64,000 nucleotides of DNA, from the NCBI GenBank assembly GCA_937980205.1, contig CALJKW010000055.1, positions 310,001 through 374,000 of the forward strand. Reading direction: 5' to 3'. Source of the stretch: an uncultured Myxococcales bacterium (GTDB lineage Bacteria; Myxococcota; Myxococcia; Myxococcales; Myxococcaceae). The notes under the pieces were generated by a model. That model was not told where the DNA came from, made no database searches, and saw only the letters and a list, made by a program, of their open reading frames with translations. Shown in pieces: positions 35,401 through 42,800 of the stretch. How positions within the stretch are numbered: the stretch's first letter is position 1; every line of letters begins with the position of its first letter. A program made the translations under genes and the position numbers.

Positions 35401-36336
35401 TCAGGCCGCGGTCGGGGCGAGCGACTCTTCGAGCTCGTCGAGCCTCAGGTCGTAGTGCGCCACGTCGCGCGCGCGGGCGCGGACGACGGCGTAGTGCGAG
35501 GTCTCGGAGAGCACCTTCGTCACGAGCGCGTGGTTCAGCGCGTGACCGCTCTTGTACGCGGTCAGGTGGCCGATGACGGGCAGGCCGAGCAGCGAGATGT
35601 CGCCGACCGCGTCGAGCACCTTGTGGCGCACGAACTCGTCGGGGAAGCGCAGCCCCTCGGGGTTCAAGATCGAGAAGTCGTCGACGACGATCGCGTTCTC
35701 GAGCGAGCCGCCCTTCGCGAGGCCCATCGCCTTGAGCTTCTCGACGTCGCGCAGGAAGCCGAACGTGCGCGCGCCGGACACCTCGCGCATGAACGTGCGG
35801 TCGGAGAACGTCAGCGAGACGGTCTGGTCGGAGATCAGCGGGTGCTTGAAGTCGATCGTGCAGTCGACGCGGAAGCCGCGGCCCGGCTGCAGCGTCGCGT
35901 GCTTGTCGCCGTCGCGCACCGTCACCGAGCGCTTGATGACGATGAAGCTCTTCGGCACGTCCTGCTCGCGAACTCCGGCTTCGACGATGAGCTCGGCGAA
36001 CGGCGCGGCGCTGCCGTCCATGATCGGCACCTCGGGCCCGTCGAGCTCGATGCGCGCGTTGTCGATGCCCAGGCCGGCGAGCGCGGCCAGCACGTGCTCG
36101 ACGGTGTGGATGCGGTAGCTCGAGGTGCCCAGCGTCGTGGCGAGCGAGGTGTCGACGACGTTCGCCGCCGTCGCCTTGACCTCGGGCTTGCCCGGCAGGT
36201 CGGTGCGGACGAGGACGATGCCCGTGTCGGGCCGTCCGGGCATGATGCGGAGCGCGACCGTCGCGCCCGTGTGGAGGCCCACACCGGCGCACGTCACCGG
36301 GACCTTCAGGGTGCGTTGATTCAGCGTCCGGGTCAT
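35401..36336 (-). CDS. lpxC: UDP-3-O-acyl-N-acetylglucosamine deacetylase
   Basis: 311 residues from the ATG at 36336, which follows GGAGAGGGG; an upstream GTG is possible but would add an atypical leader. LpxC catalyses the committed step of lipid A synthesis, so the host has LPS. Zinc-site motifs are clear: HTVEH at residues 77-81, and RHKVLDAVGD carrying the second His and Asp. SGHALNH and KGGSLENAIVVDD are also family hallmarks. It is followed by the 21-bp array and the DsbA-like gene. Confidence 0.95.
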   Translation of the reverse strand: MTRTLNQRTLKVPVTCAGVGLHTGATVALRIMPGRPDTGIVLVRTDLPGKPEVKATAANVVDTSLATTLGTSSYRIHTVEHVLAALAGLGIDNARIELDGPEVPIMDGSAAPFAELIVEAGVREQDVPKSFIVIKRSVTVRDGDKHATLQPGRGFRVDCTIDFKHPLISDQTVSLTFSDRTFMREVSGARTFGFLRDVEKLKAMGLAKGGSLENAIVVDDFSILNPEGLRFPDEFVRHKVLDAVGDISLLGLPVIGHLTAYKSGHALNHALVTKVLSETSHYAVVRARARDVAHYDLRLDELEESLAPTAA

Positions 36337-36423
36337 GCCCCTCTCCGCCATGAAGCGGTGCGTCAGCACGGGGTATGCCACGAAACTGGCACTTCGTCGC
36401 GATAAACCTCGCGTTTTTGCTCA

Positions 36424-36443
36424 GTGGAGCGCCTGCGCTCCAC
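36424..36443. other. Perfect 8-bp hairpin between ruvB and lpxC
   Basis: GTGGAGCG and CGCTCCAC pair around a CCTG loop. It lies 24 bases after the ruvB stop (minus strand). The side that would be 3' of the hairpin for ruvB has A residues rather than T, so it is not a standard intrinsic terminator. It could be an operator or RNA stabiliser upstream of lpxC. Confidence 0.5.
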
Positions 36444-36467
36444 CCAAAACCCTGAGGATCACGACAG

Positions 36468-37499
36468 TTAAAGCAGAGATTGTTGGGGGTCCGAGCCCCG
36501 GGGAACGGCCTTGCCGAAGTACTCGTAAGCCCGCGCAGTTGCTGCGCGTCCGCGGGGTGTACGCTGAAGTAGGCCTTCCTGAATCAGGAACGGTTCGTAC
36601 ACATCTTCGAGGGTGTCTCGTTCCTCTCCGACCGCGGCCGCGATCGTCTCGACGCCGACGGGTCCGCCGCTGAACTTCTCGATCACGGTGAGGAGAATCC
36701 GCCGGTCCATCTGATCGAGGCCCCTGGGGTCGACGCCGAGCCGCTTGAGCGCGTCGTCGGCGAGCGCGCGGGTGATCTTCCCCTTGCCCTCGACCTCGGC
36801 GAAGTCGCGGATGCGCCGCAACAGCCGGTTCGCGATGCGCGGGGTCCCTCGAGCGCGCCGCGCGATCTCCTTCGCGCCGTCTTCGTCGAGGTGGACGCCG
36901 AGGATCTTCGCGGAGCGCTTCACGATCAGCTCGAGGTGCCCGGCCTCGTAGTACTCGAGGCGCTCCTGGATCTGGAAGCGGTCGCGCAGCGGCGAGGTGA
37001 GCAGGCCGGTGCGCGTCGTCGCCCCGATGAGCGTGAACGGCGGAAGATCGATCTTCATGGCCCGCGCAGCGGGGCCCGTGTCGATGGTGACGTCGAGGCG
37101 GAAGTCCTCCATCGCGGGGTAGAGGTACTCCTCGATGGCGGCGGCGAGGCGGTGGATCTCGTCGATGAACAGCACGTCGCGGGCCTTGAGGTTCGTGAGC
37201 AGGCCCGCGAGGTCGCCCTTCTTCTCGAGCGCGGGGCCGCTCGTGACGTGCAGGTCGACGCCGAGCTCCTGCGCGATGATGTGCGCGAGCGACGTCTTGC
37301 CCAGGCCCGGCGGCCCGCTGAACAGGCAGTGATCGAGCGCGTCGCCGCGGTTCTTCGCGGCCTTCACGTAGACCTTGAGCTTCTCGACGACCGAGGTCTG
37401 CCCGACGTACTCGCCGAACGTGCGCGGTCGAAGCGAGGTCTCGAGCCGCTCCTCGTCTGAGGCGATGGTAGGGCTGAGATCTCCGTCGCGCTCTTTCAT
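36468..37499 (-). CDS. ruvB: Holliday junction branch-migration ATPase RuvB
   Basis: 343 residues. It drives branch migration of Holliday junctions with RuvA. P-loop GPPGLGKT is at residues 62-69, Walker B LFIDEIHRL follows, then sensor GATTRTGLLTSPLRDRF and the C-terminal winged helix with TPRGRAATARAYEYFG. The ATG at 37499 gives a normal N-terminus. It is about 3.4 kb from ruvA/ruvC, separated by a plus-strand group of three genes and two small minus-strand genes, rather than in a ruvAB operon. Confidence 0.96.
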   Translation of the reverse strand: MKERDGDLSPTIASDEERLETSLRPRTFGEYVGQTSVVEKLKVYVKAAKNRGDALDHCLFSGPPGLGKTSLAHIIAQELGVDLHVTSGPALEKKGDLAGLLTNLKARDVLFIDEIHRLAAAIEEYLYPAMEDFRLDVTIDTGPAARAMKIDLPPFTLIGATTRTGLLTSPLRDRFQIQERLEYYEAGHLELIVKRSAKILGVHLDEDGAKEIARRARGTPRIANRLLRRIRDFAEVEGKGKITRALADDALKRLGVDPRGLDQMDRRILLTVIEKFSGGPVGVETIAAAVGEERDTLEDVYEPFLIQEGLLQRTPRGRAATARAYEYFGKAVPRGSDPQQSLL

Positions 37500-37547
37500 T
37501 CGCTGGAGGCTTGTACCACGCACGCGCTCATCTATGGTTTGCGGCCC

Positions 37548-38453
37548 ATGCGCCACCTGTCGATCGCGCTCGCACTGGCGTGCACGGCCTGCCTCACCCC
37601 GCGCAGCATGATGTTGGGGCAGACCGCCGCGCCGCTCGGCTACGGAGCCGCCGAGATCGGGGTCACCACCGGCATCGGCTACTCGCAGCAGTCGACGCCG
37701 ACGCCGGGCACGACGAACAACTCGACCGGCGCGCGCGTGTGGACGGTGCCCGCCGTCGAGGGCAACGCGCAGTTCGGAGTCAGCGACCGCGTCGGCATCA
37801 ACGCCCACTTCTCGTCCGCGGGCCTGCAGCCGGGGCTCAAGATCACCGTGAACCGCCCGAACGCGGCGGCGCACTTCGCGATCATGCCGCAGCTCGGCAT
37901 GGGCTACGCGCACGTGCGCTCGGCGACGTACGTGACGGATGCGGGCGGAGTGCAGAGCGAGGTCGCTCCGTCGACGGACAGCATCTTCACGTTCATGGGC
38001 GGCTTGCGGCTGCTCGTGTCGCACAAGATCGGGTTCTTCGCGGGCGTCGGTGCGGACTTCATCGCCACCCGCTACAACCGCAACCGGGTCGTCGGCAGCG
38101 GCAACACCGCGACGCCGGTCTCCGACGTCAGCAACACGCTGCAGCTCGCGATCGCGGTGAACCTGGGCTGGTCGATCTCGGTCGGCTGGCTGCGCATCCG
38201 CCCGGAGATCGGCTTCCAGGTGAACCCGTGGCTGGTGTCGGGCTCGAACTCGATGGCCGGCGACTTCTCGGCGAGCGGCGGCTTCGCCTGGGCGCTCTTG
38301 CCCGGCTTCTCGCTCACCGCGGCCACGCCGAAGATCACGCGCGACGCCGGCGCCGAAGAGGACGACAAGAACGTCGGCGGCGAAGACCGCGAGCGCGAGC
38401 GTGACGGCGATCGCGAGGAAGAGCGCGAAGAGCGACTGGAGCGCGAAGAATGA
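37548..38453 (+). CDS. Exported beta-barrel-like protein with charged tail
   Basis: 301 residues from the ATG at 37548; a TTG nine bases earlier is the other option. The signal (MRHLSIALALACTACLTP) may be a lipoprotein signal. Repeated amphipathic strands (AAEIGVTTGIGYSQQS, VSDRVGINAHFSSAGL, VSHKIGFFAGVGADFIATRY) suggest an outer-membrane barrel. The last 35 residues are an extreme Asp/Glu/Arg tail, probably in the periplasm or at the surface. The stop overlaps the next start (ATGA). Confidence 0.6.
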   Translation: MRHLSIALALACTACLTPRSMMLGQTAAPLGYGAAEIGVTTGIGYSQQSTPTPGTTNNSTGARVWTVPAVEGNAQFGVSDRVGINAHFSSAGLQPGLKITVNRPNAAAHFAIMPQLGMGYAHVRSATYVTDAGGVQSEVAPSTDSIFTFMGGLRLLVSHKIGFFAGVGADFIATRYNRNRVVGSGNTATPVSDVSNTLQLAIAVNLGWSISVGWLRIRPEIGFQVNPWLVSGSNSMAGDFSASGGFAWALLPGFSLTAATPKITRDAGAEEDDKNVGGEDRERERDGDREEEREERLEREE

Positions 38454-39490
38454 AGCCCTTGCCCGGAGGCCTCGACGAGGCGTGGCGTGTCTCGACTCCC
38501 GGCGAGCGGCTGCGGCAATTGCGCCGCGCCGCGCAGGCCGCGCGCGACGCGCTGCTCGAGACCGGCCCGGTGCGCGCGGTGCAGACGCACAAGCTGCAGA
38601 CCTTCCCCTACCCCTCGCTGTACGCGTTCTCGGGTGGAGCGCTCTCGCCCGCTCCGTTCGTGGTCATGACGAACCGCATGCAGGTGGTGCAGTTCGACGA
38701 GGACGGGCAGAAGAAGACGCTGCTGTTCAACCCGAGCGACATCGAGCGCGATCGCGCCGCGACGTTCTACGCGAAGCTGCAGGCGTCGATGGGCGCGGCG
38801 CAGAAGCCGCTCGAGAAGCTGATGCTGCCGTCGCACGGCACCGTGCCCGAGCACCTTCAGAAGCTGGGGCTCGAGCCCAAAGACGTCGACTACATCGCGT
38901 TCGATCACCTGCACGTGCAGGACTTGAGGCGCTGGCTCGGCGGCGGCGAGCCCGCGTTCTTCCCGAAGGCGAAGCTGCTGGTCATGCGCTCGGAGTGGGA
39001 CGCGACGCGCGACCTGCACCCGATGAACGCGGCCTGGTACGTGCCGAACGGCTGCGACGGCATCGGCGACGATCGCGTCGTCTTCCTGCCCGGCTCGGTG
39101 CTGCTCGGGCCCGGGGTCGCGATCCTCTCCACGCCGGGGCACACGCTGGGGAACATGTCGCTCGCAGTGGTGACGCCCGACGGGCCGTTCGTGGTCAGCG
39201 AGAACGGCGTCGCGACCGAGAGCTACACGCCGCTGCTCTCGCGCATCCCCGGGGTGCGGGCCTACTGCGAGCGCATGGGGTACGAGGTCATCTTGAACGG
39301 CAACACGCGCGAGGGCTCGCTCGACCAGTACTCGTCGATGATCGTCGAGAAGATCGTGGCGGGCCCGGCGAAGGCCGACCCGCAGTACGTGTCGTTCTGC
39401 CCGTCCAGCGAGCTCACCGGCTCGATCATGGCGCCCGGCCTGGCTCCGACCTTCTCGTTCTTGCCGCCGGATCACGGCACGCTGTCGTAA
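38450..39490 (+). CDS. MBL-fold metallo-hydrolase-like protein
   Basis: 346 residues, coupled to the preceding gene by ATGA. A metallo-beta-lactamase fold is suggested by YIAFDHLHVQDLRRWLG, which aligns with the usual HxHxDH but with Gln-Asp in place of Asp-His, and by ILSTPGHTLGNMSLAVV, which carries the next His ligand. NGNTREGSLDQYSSMIVEK follows near the C-terminus. One metal site may be altered. No signal peptide. Substrate unknown. Confidence 0.75.
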   Translation: MKPLPGGLDEAWRVSTPGERLRQLRRAAQAARDALLETGPVRAVQTHKLQTFPYPSLYAFSGGALSPAPFVVMTNRMQVVQFDEDGQKKTLLFNPSDIERDRAATFYAKLQASMGAAQKPLEKLMLPSHGTVPEHLQKLGLEPKDVDYIAFDHLHVQDLRRWLGGGEPAFFPKAKLLVMRSEWDATRDLHPMNAAWYVPNGCDGIGDDRVVFLPGSVLLGPGVAILSTPGHTLGNMSLAVVTPDGPFVVSENGVATESYTPLLSRIPGVRAYCERMGYEVILNGNTREGSLDQYSSMIVEKIVAGPAKADPQYVSFCPSSELTGSIMAPGLAPTFSFLPPDHGTLS

Positions 39491-39500
39491 AGGAGACCTC

Positions 39501-40037
39501 ATGCGACTCGACGTCTCGATCGACATGCCCTTCCCCCGCGCGGACATCTTCCGCGTCTACCGCGACAAGCTGCCCGACCTCGTGCCGTACCTGCCGAACG
39601 TGCGCGGCATCACCGTCGTCTCGCGCACCGACGAGGGGCCGATCGCGAAGCTGGTGAACCACTGGAAGGGCGGCGGCGAGATCCCCGGCGCGGTGCGCAA
39701 GTTCCTCTCGGACGACCTGCTCGAGTGGGACGATCACGCGACGTGGGACGCGGTGAAGTTCACCACGCAGTGGCGCACCATCGTCCCCGCGTTCAAGGAC
39801 GCGGTCGATGCGACCGGGTGGAACTACTACGAGGAGCTCTCGCCGAGCTCGACGCGGTACAAGATCGTCGGCGAGCTGAAGGTCGACGCGTCGAAGGTGC
39901 GCGGCGTGCCGAAGTTCCTCGCCGGCACGATCAGCCCGATGATCGAGTCGTTCCTCGTGGGGTCCATCAAGCCGAACCTGGTGAGCGTCGCGAAGGGCGT
40001 CGAGCAGTTCCTGCGCCAGCAGGGCGCTCAGAGCTGA
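39501..40037 (+). CDS. DUF2505 / SRPBCC-like protein
   Basis: 178 residues. A strong AAAGGAGA ribosome site precedes the ATG. The sequence has the START-like (SRPBCC) arrangement of DUF2505: SIDMPFPRADIFRVYRDKLP, VRGITVVSRTDEG, YKIVGELKVDASKVRGVP and a long C-terminal helix (VSVAKGVEQFLRQQG). Such folds often bind hydrophobic ligands. It is the last gene of a three-gene plus-strand operon; its 3' end overlaps the convergent lipoprotein gene by 10 bases. Confidence 0.75.
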   Translation: MRLDVSIDMPFPRADIFRVYRDKLPDLVPYLPNVRGITVVSRTDEGPIAKLVNHWKGGGEIPGAVRKFLSDDLLEWDDHATWDAVKFTTQWRTIVPAFKDAVDATGWNYYEELSPSSTRYKIVGELKVDASKVRGVPKFLAGTISPMIESFLVGSIKPNLVSVAKGVEQFLRQQGAQS

Positions 40038-40375
40038 GGGGTGTCGGCGGTGCGCCGCTCGCAGTCGTAGCCGCCGCCGGCGAGGGCCCAGCACTTCAGC
40101 TCGCCCTCGCACGAGGAGAGCCGCCACGTGCGCGCGCCGGTCGGCGTCACCGTGACGGCGCAGCGCGGCCCTTGGGCGGGATCGTAGAGGCGGTGCCGCG
40201 AGTGCTCGCGCAGCTTCCCGAGGCGCGCGGACTCGTTGAGCGCGTACTCCTCGTCGTCGTCCGGCGGCTCGGGAAGCCGCACGAACGCGAGCGGGATGGT
40301 GGCCGTCGCGACGGCGCTGTTGAACAGGCAGCCGGGCAACAGCGCGGCGAGCGCCAGCGCGACGAGCGACCTCAT
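40028..40375 (-). CDS. Small Cys-containing lipoprotein, paralogue B
   Basis: 115 residues from the ATG that overlaps the upstream stop (ATGA). The signal MRSLVALALAALLPGC ends in a clear lipobox. The mature part ends with a C-terminal pattern TWRLSSCEGELKCWALAGGG and a last Cys, matching the end of the upstream neighbour (TWQLKSCKERLVCEAEAETW). The two look like tandem duplicates. Function unknown; probably envelope-localised. Confidence 0.65.
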   Translation of the reverse strand: MRSLVALALAALLPGCLFNSAVATATIPLAFVRLPEPPDDDEEYALNESARLGKLREHSRHRLYDPAQGPRCAVTVTPTGARTWRLSSCEGELKCWALAGGGYDCERRTADTPQL

Positions 40376-40701
40376 CCCGTCCATTCCTCGCAGCGCCAGG
40401 TCTCGGCCTCGGCCTCACACACGAGCCGCTCTTTGCAGCTCTTGAGTTGCCACGTGCGCTCGTCGATCACCTCGGTCTCGACCCAGCAGTGCGGGCCGGT
40501 GGCGTACTTCCGCTCGAGCTCTTCTCGAGACCGGCGGGCGAGCACGTCGACGCGGCGCTCGCCGCGAGCCGACGCCCGGTCGGCCTCTTCGGCGATGGCC
40601 ATGCCGACGGGCCGCACGACCAGCCAGGTGAACATGTGGTTGGCGCTCTGGGCGGTGCAGGCCTGCATCGACGTGCAGCACAGCAGGATCAGGGTGCGCA
40701 T
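40372..40701 (-). CDS. Small Cys-containing lipoprotein-like protein, paralogue A
   Basis: 109 residues from the ATG at 40701 (longer frames start in an unlikely Arg-rich region). The N-terminus MRTLILLCCTSMQACTA looks like a lipoprotein signal. The middle is helical and Arg/Glu-rich. The C-terminus carries WVETEVIDERTWQLKSCKER followed by two more Cys, shared with the downstream gene. Both are translationally coupled by ATGA. Confidence 0.6.
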   Translation of the reverse strand: MRTLILLCCTSMQACTAQSANHMFTWLVVRPVGMAIAEEADRASARGERRVDVLARRSREELERKYATGPHCWVETEVIDERTWQLKSCKERLVCEAEAETWRCEEWTG

Positions 40702-40811
40702 GGCACGCCGCAGAGCATCACGCGTGCCACGCGCACCACGGCGCGAACGCTCCGTCGTTGCTCGCGTGTGCGCAGCGCCCGGCGCAGCCGACTCGGACAA
40801 CGGCGTCTCTA

Positions 40812-40846
40812 TTGAAGAAGTCGATGAGAGCGAGAGACTTCTTGAA
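40812..40846 (-). terminator. Hairpin after ruvA
   Basis: AAGAAGTC and GACTTCTT pair over a 13-base loop, directly after the ruvA stop at 40849. No T-run follows. It could be a weak or Rho-assisted terminator of the yebC/ruvC/ruvA unit. Confidence 0.3.
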
Positions 40847-40848
40847 GC

Positions 40849-41454
40849 TCAGCCGCGCAGCACTTTCAGCGCCTCGCGGAAGACGAGCTCGAACGGGGCG
40901 CCCTCGCCTGCCCGCTCGGCAGCCGCTTCGGCGGCGGCCTCGGCCTGCGGCTCTTTGTAGCCGAGGTTGATGAGCGCGGAGACGAGGTCGGCCATGACTC
41001 CGGCCTCGGCGGTCGCCGGCTTCTTCGTGCCGGGCTTCGCCTCGAGGCTGAGCGTCTTCACCTTCTCTTTGAGCTCGAGGACGAGGCGCTCGGCGGTCTT
41101 GCGGCCGACGCCGTGGATCTTGGTGAGCCGCGCGACCTCGCCCTTCGCGATGGCGCCGACGAGCTCGGCGGTCTCGAGGCCGGACATCACGTTCATCGCG
41201 ACCTTCGGGCCGACGTGGGAGACCGAGGTGAGCAGCAGGAACAGGTCCTCTTCGGTGCGCGTGAGGAAGCCGAAGAGATCGAACGCGTCCTCGCGCACGA
41301 CGGTGCGGATGCGCAGCGCGACGGGCTGGCCGGTCTCGGGCAGCGACGCGAGCGTGATGAGCGAGAGGTTCACGCGGTAGCCGACGCCGTTCACGTCGAT
41401 CACCACGTCGGAGAGGTTCTTCTCCGCGACGATGCCTTTGAGTGACGCGATCAC
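40849..41454 (-). CDS. ruvA: Holliday junction DNA helicase subunit RuvA
   Basis: 201 residues from a GTG overlapping the ruvC stop (GTGA). RuvA binds the four-way junction and loads RuvB. The OB-fold start (VIASLKGIVAEKNLSDVVID, NGVGYRVNLSL) is followed by the two helix-hairpin-helix motifs (VSHVGPKVAMNVMSGL; IHGVGRKTAERLVLELKEKV) and the RuvB-binding domain III (VSALINLGYKEPQAEAAAEA). Spacing and length are normal. Confidence 0.95.
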   Translation of the reverse strand: MIASLKGIVAEKNLSDVVIDVNGVGYRVNLSLITLASLPETGQPVALRIRTVVREDAFDLFGFLTRTEEDLFLLLTSVSHVGPKVAMNVMSGLETAELVGAIAKGEVARLTKIHGVGRKTAERLVLELKEKVKTLSLEAKPGTKKPATAEAGVMADLVSALINLGYKEPQAEAAAEAAAERAGEGAPFELVFREALKVLRG

Positions 41455-41996
41455 GCGCGGACGATCGAGGGAGAGAGGCGGTCTGCGAACTTCGCCATCG
41501 CCGCGCCGCGGTTGGCGGCCTTCGGCAGCTTCAGCGAGTGCACGTGGCACAGCGCGACCGCGAGCGCGTCGTAGGCGTCGGCGCGCGCGAGCGGCTCTTT
41601 GAGCTTGAGGTGCAGCGAGACCATGCGTGCGACGGCCTCTTTGCCGTCGTTGCCGCCCGCGCCGACCGAGCGCTTCACCCGCGCCGGCGGGTACTCGTGC
41701 ACCTGCAGGCGCATCTGCGCCGCGAGCAGCAGCGCGACGCCGCGCGCGTGGCCGAGGATGAGGGCGGATCGCGCGTTCTTGTGCGTGAAGACGCCTTCGA
41801 CGGCGACCGCGTCGGGGCGCATCAGGCCGACGGCGTGCTTCAGGCGATCGAAGATCCAGTGCAGGCGCTCGGCGAGCGGCGCGTCGGGGTCGGCGCGGAT
41901 GACGCCGTGATCCACGTGCACGACCTCACTGCCCCGCGACTCGACGAGCCCCCAGCCGAGGAACCGACTTCCCGGATCGATGCCGAGCACCCTCAC
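41451..41996 (-). CDS. ruvC: Holliday junction endonuclease RuvC
   Basis: 181 residues from GTG. It resolves Holliday junctions by paired nicks. The acidic catalytic residues are in GIDPGSRFLGWG (Asp7), VAVEGVF (Glu67) and the later ADAYDALAVALCH (two Asp). KRSVGAGGNDGKEAVARMV corresponds to the DNA-contact helix. It overlaps ruvA and is 45 bases downstream of yebC, the common yebC-ruvC-ruvA order. Confidence 0.95.
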   Translation of the reverse strand: MRVLGIDPGSRFLGWGLVESRGSEVVHVDHGVIRADPDAPLAERLHWIFDRLKHAVGLMRPDAVAVEGVFTHKNARSALILGHARGVALLLAAQMRLQVHEYPPARVKRSVGAGGNDGKEAVARMVSLHLKLKEPLARADAYDALAVALCHVHSLKLPKAANRGAAMAKFADRLSPSIVRA

Positions 41997-42041
41997 CGGA
42001 ACGGATGTTTAGCATGGCCGGAAACCGATTCCAGATTCCGA

Positions 42042-42791
42042 TCACGTCGACAGCTGCTCCATCAGCTTCTCGTCCATCTCGAAGTTCGCCGACACGTTCT
42101 GGATGTCGTCGTTCTCCTCGAGGACCTCCATCAGCTTGAGCAGCAGCTTCGCCTTCTCGCCCTCGACGTGCACGGTGGTCGTGGGCAGCCAGATCCACTT
42201 CTGCTCGCCGAGCTTCAGGCCCTTCTTCTCCAGCGCCTCGGCGACGTGGTGCATCTGCGCGGGCTCGGTGCGGACCTCGAAGCCGTCGGCGGCGTGGTTG
42301 ATGACGTCGTCCGCGCCGGCGTCGATCGCCGCGGCCATGACGTCGTCCTCGCTCGGGCCCGCCTTCACCCAGATGTTGCCCTTGTGCTGGAAGACGAACT
42401 TCACCGCGTTCTGCGCGGCGAGGCTGCCGCCGAACTTCGAGAACGCCGAGCGCACCTCGCCGGCGGTGCGGTTCGTGTTGTCGGTCAGGCACTCGACCAG
42501 CATCGCGACGCCGCCGGGCCCGTAGCCCTCGTAGAGCACCTCTTCGTACGAGATGCCCTCGAGCTCGCCGGTGCCCTTCTTGATCGCGCGGGTGATCGTG
42601 TCCGCCGGCATGTTGGCCTCGCGCGCCGCCGCGAGCGCGACGCGCAGCCGCGGGTTGCCCTCGGGATCTCCGCCGCCCATGCGCGCGGAGACGGTGATCT
42701 CCTTGATGATCTTGCTGAACAGGCGCCCCTTCGCGAGGCCCGCGACGGCCTTGTGCCGTTTGATCTTCGACCAGCGGTTGTGGCCGGACAT
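42042..42791 (-). CDS. yebC: YebC/PmpR family regulatory protein (TACO1 family)
   Basis: 249 residues. It begins SGHNRWSKIKRHKAVAGLAK, the YebC signature, and contains NMPADTITRAIKKGTGELEG and YEGYGPGGVAMLVECLTDN. The family was described as transcriptional regulators; recent work ties members to translation of proline-rich stretches. The latter would fit this genome, whose proteins have many Pro-rich linkers. It is upstream of ruvC in the usual order. Confidence 0.94.
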   Translation of the reverse strand: MSGHNRWSKIKRHKAVAGLAKGRLFSKIIKEITVSARMGGGDPEGNPRLRVALAAAREANMPADTITRAIKKGTGELEGISYEEVLYEGYGPGGVAMLVECLTDNTNRTAGEVRSAFSKFGGSLAAQNAVKFVFQHKGNIWVKAGPSEDDVMAAAIDAGADDVINHAADGFEVRTEPAQMHHVAEALEKKGLKLGEQKWIWLPTTTVHVEGEKAKLLLKLMEVLEENDDIQNVSANFEMDEKLMEQLST

Positions 42792-42800
42792 ACCGGCGAC

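Noticed and set aside
36424..36443. Intrinsic terminator of ruvB
   Set aside because: The hairpin is perfect, but the downstream side on the minus strand is A-rich, not T-rich. Reported only as a hairpin.
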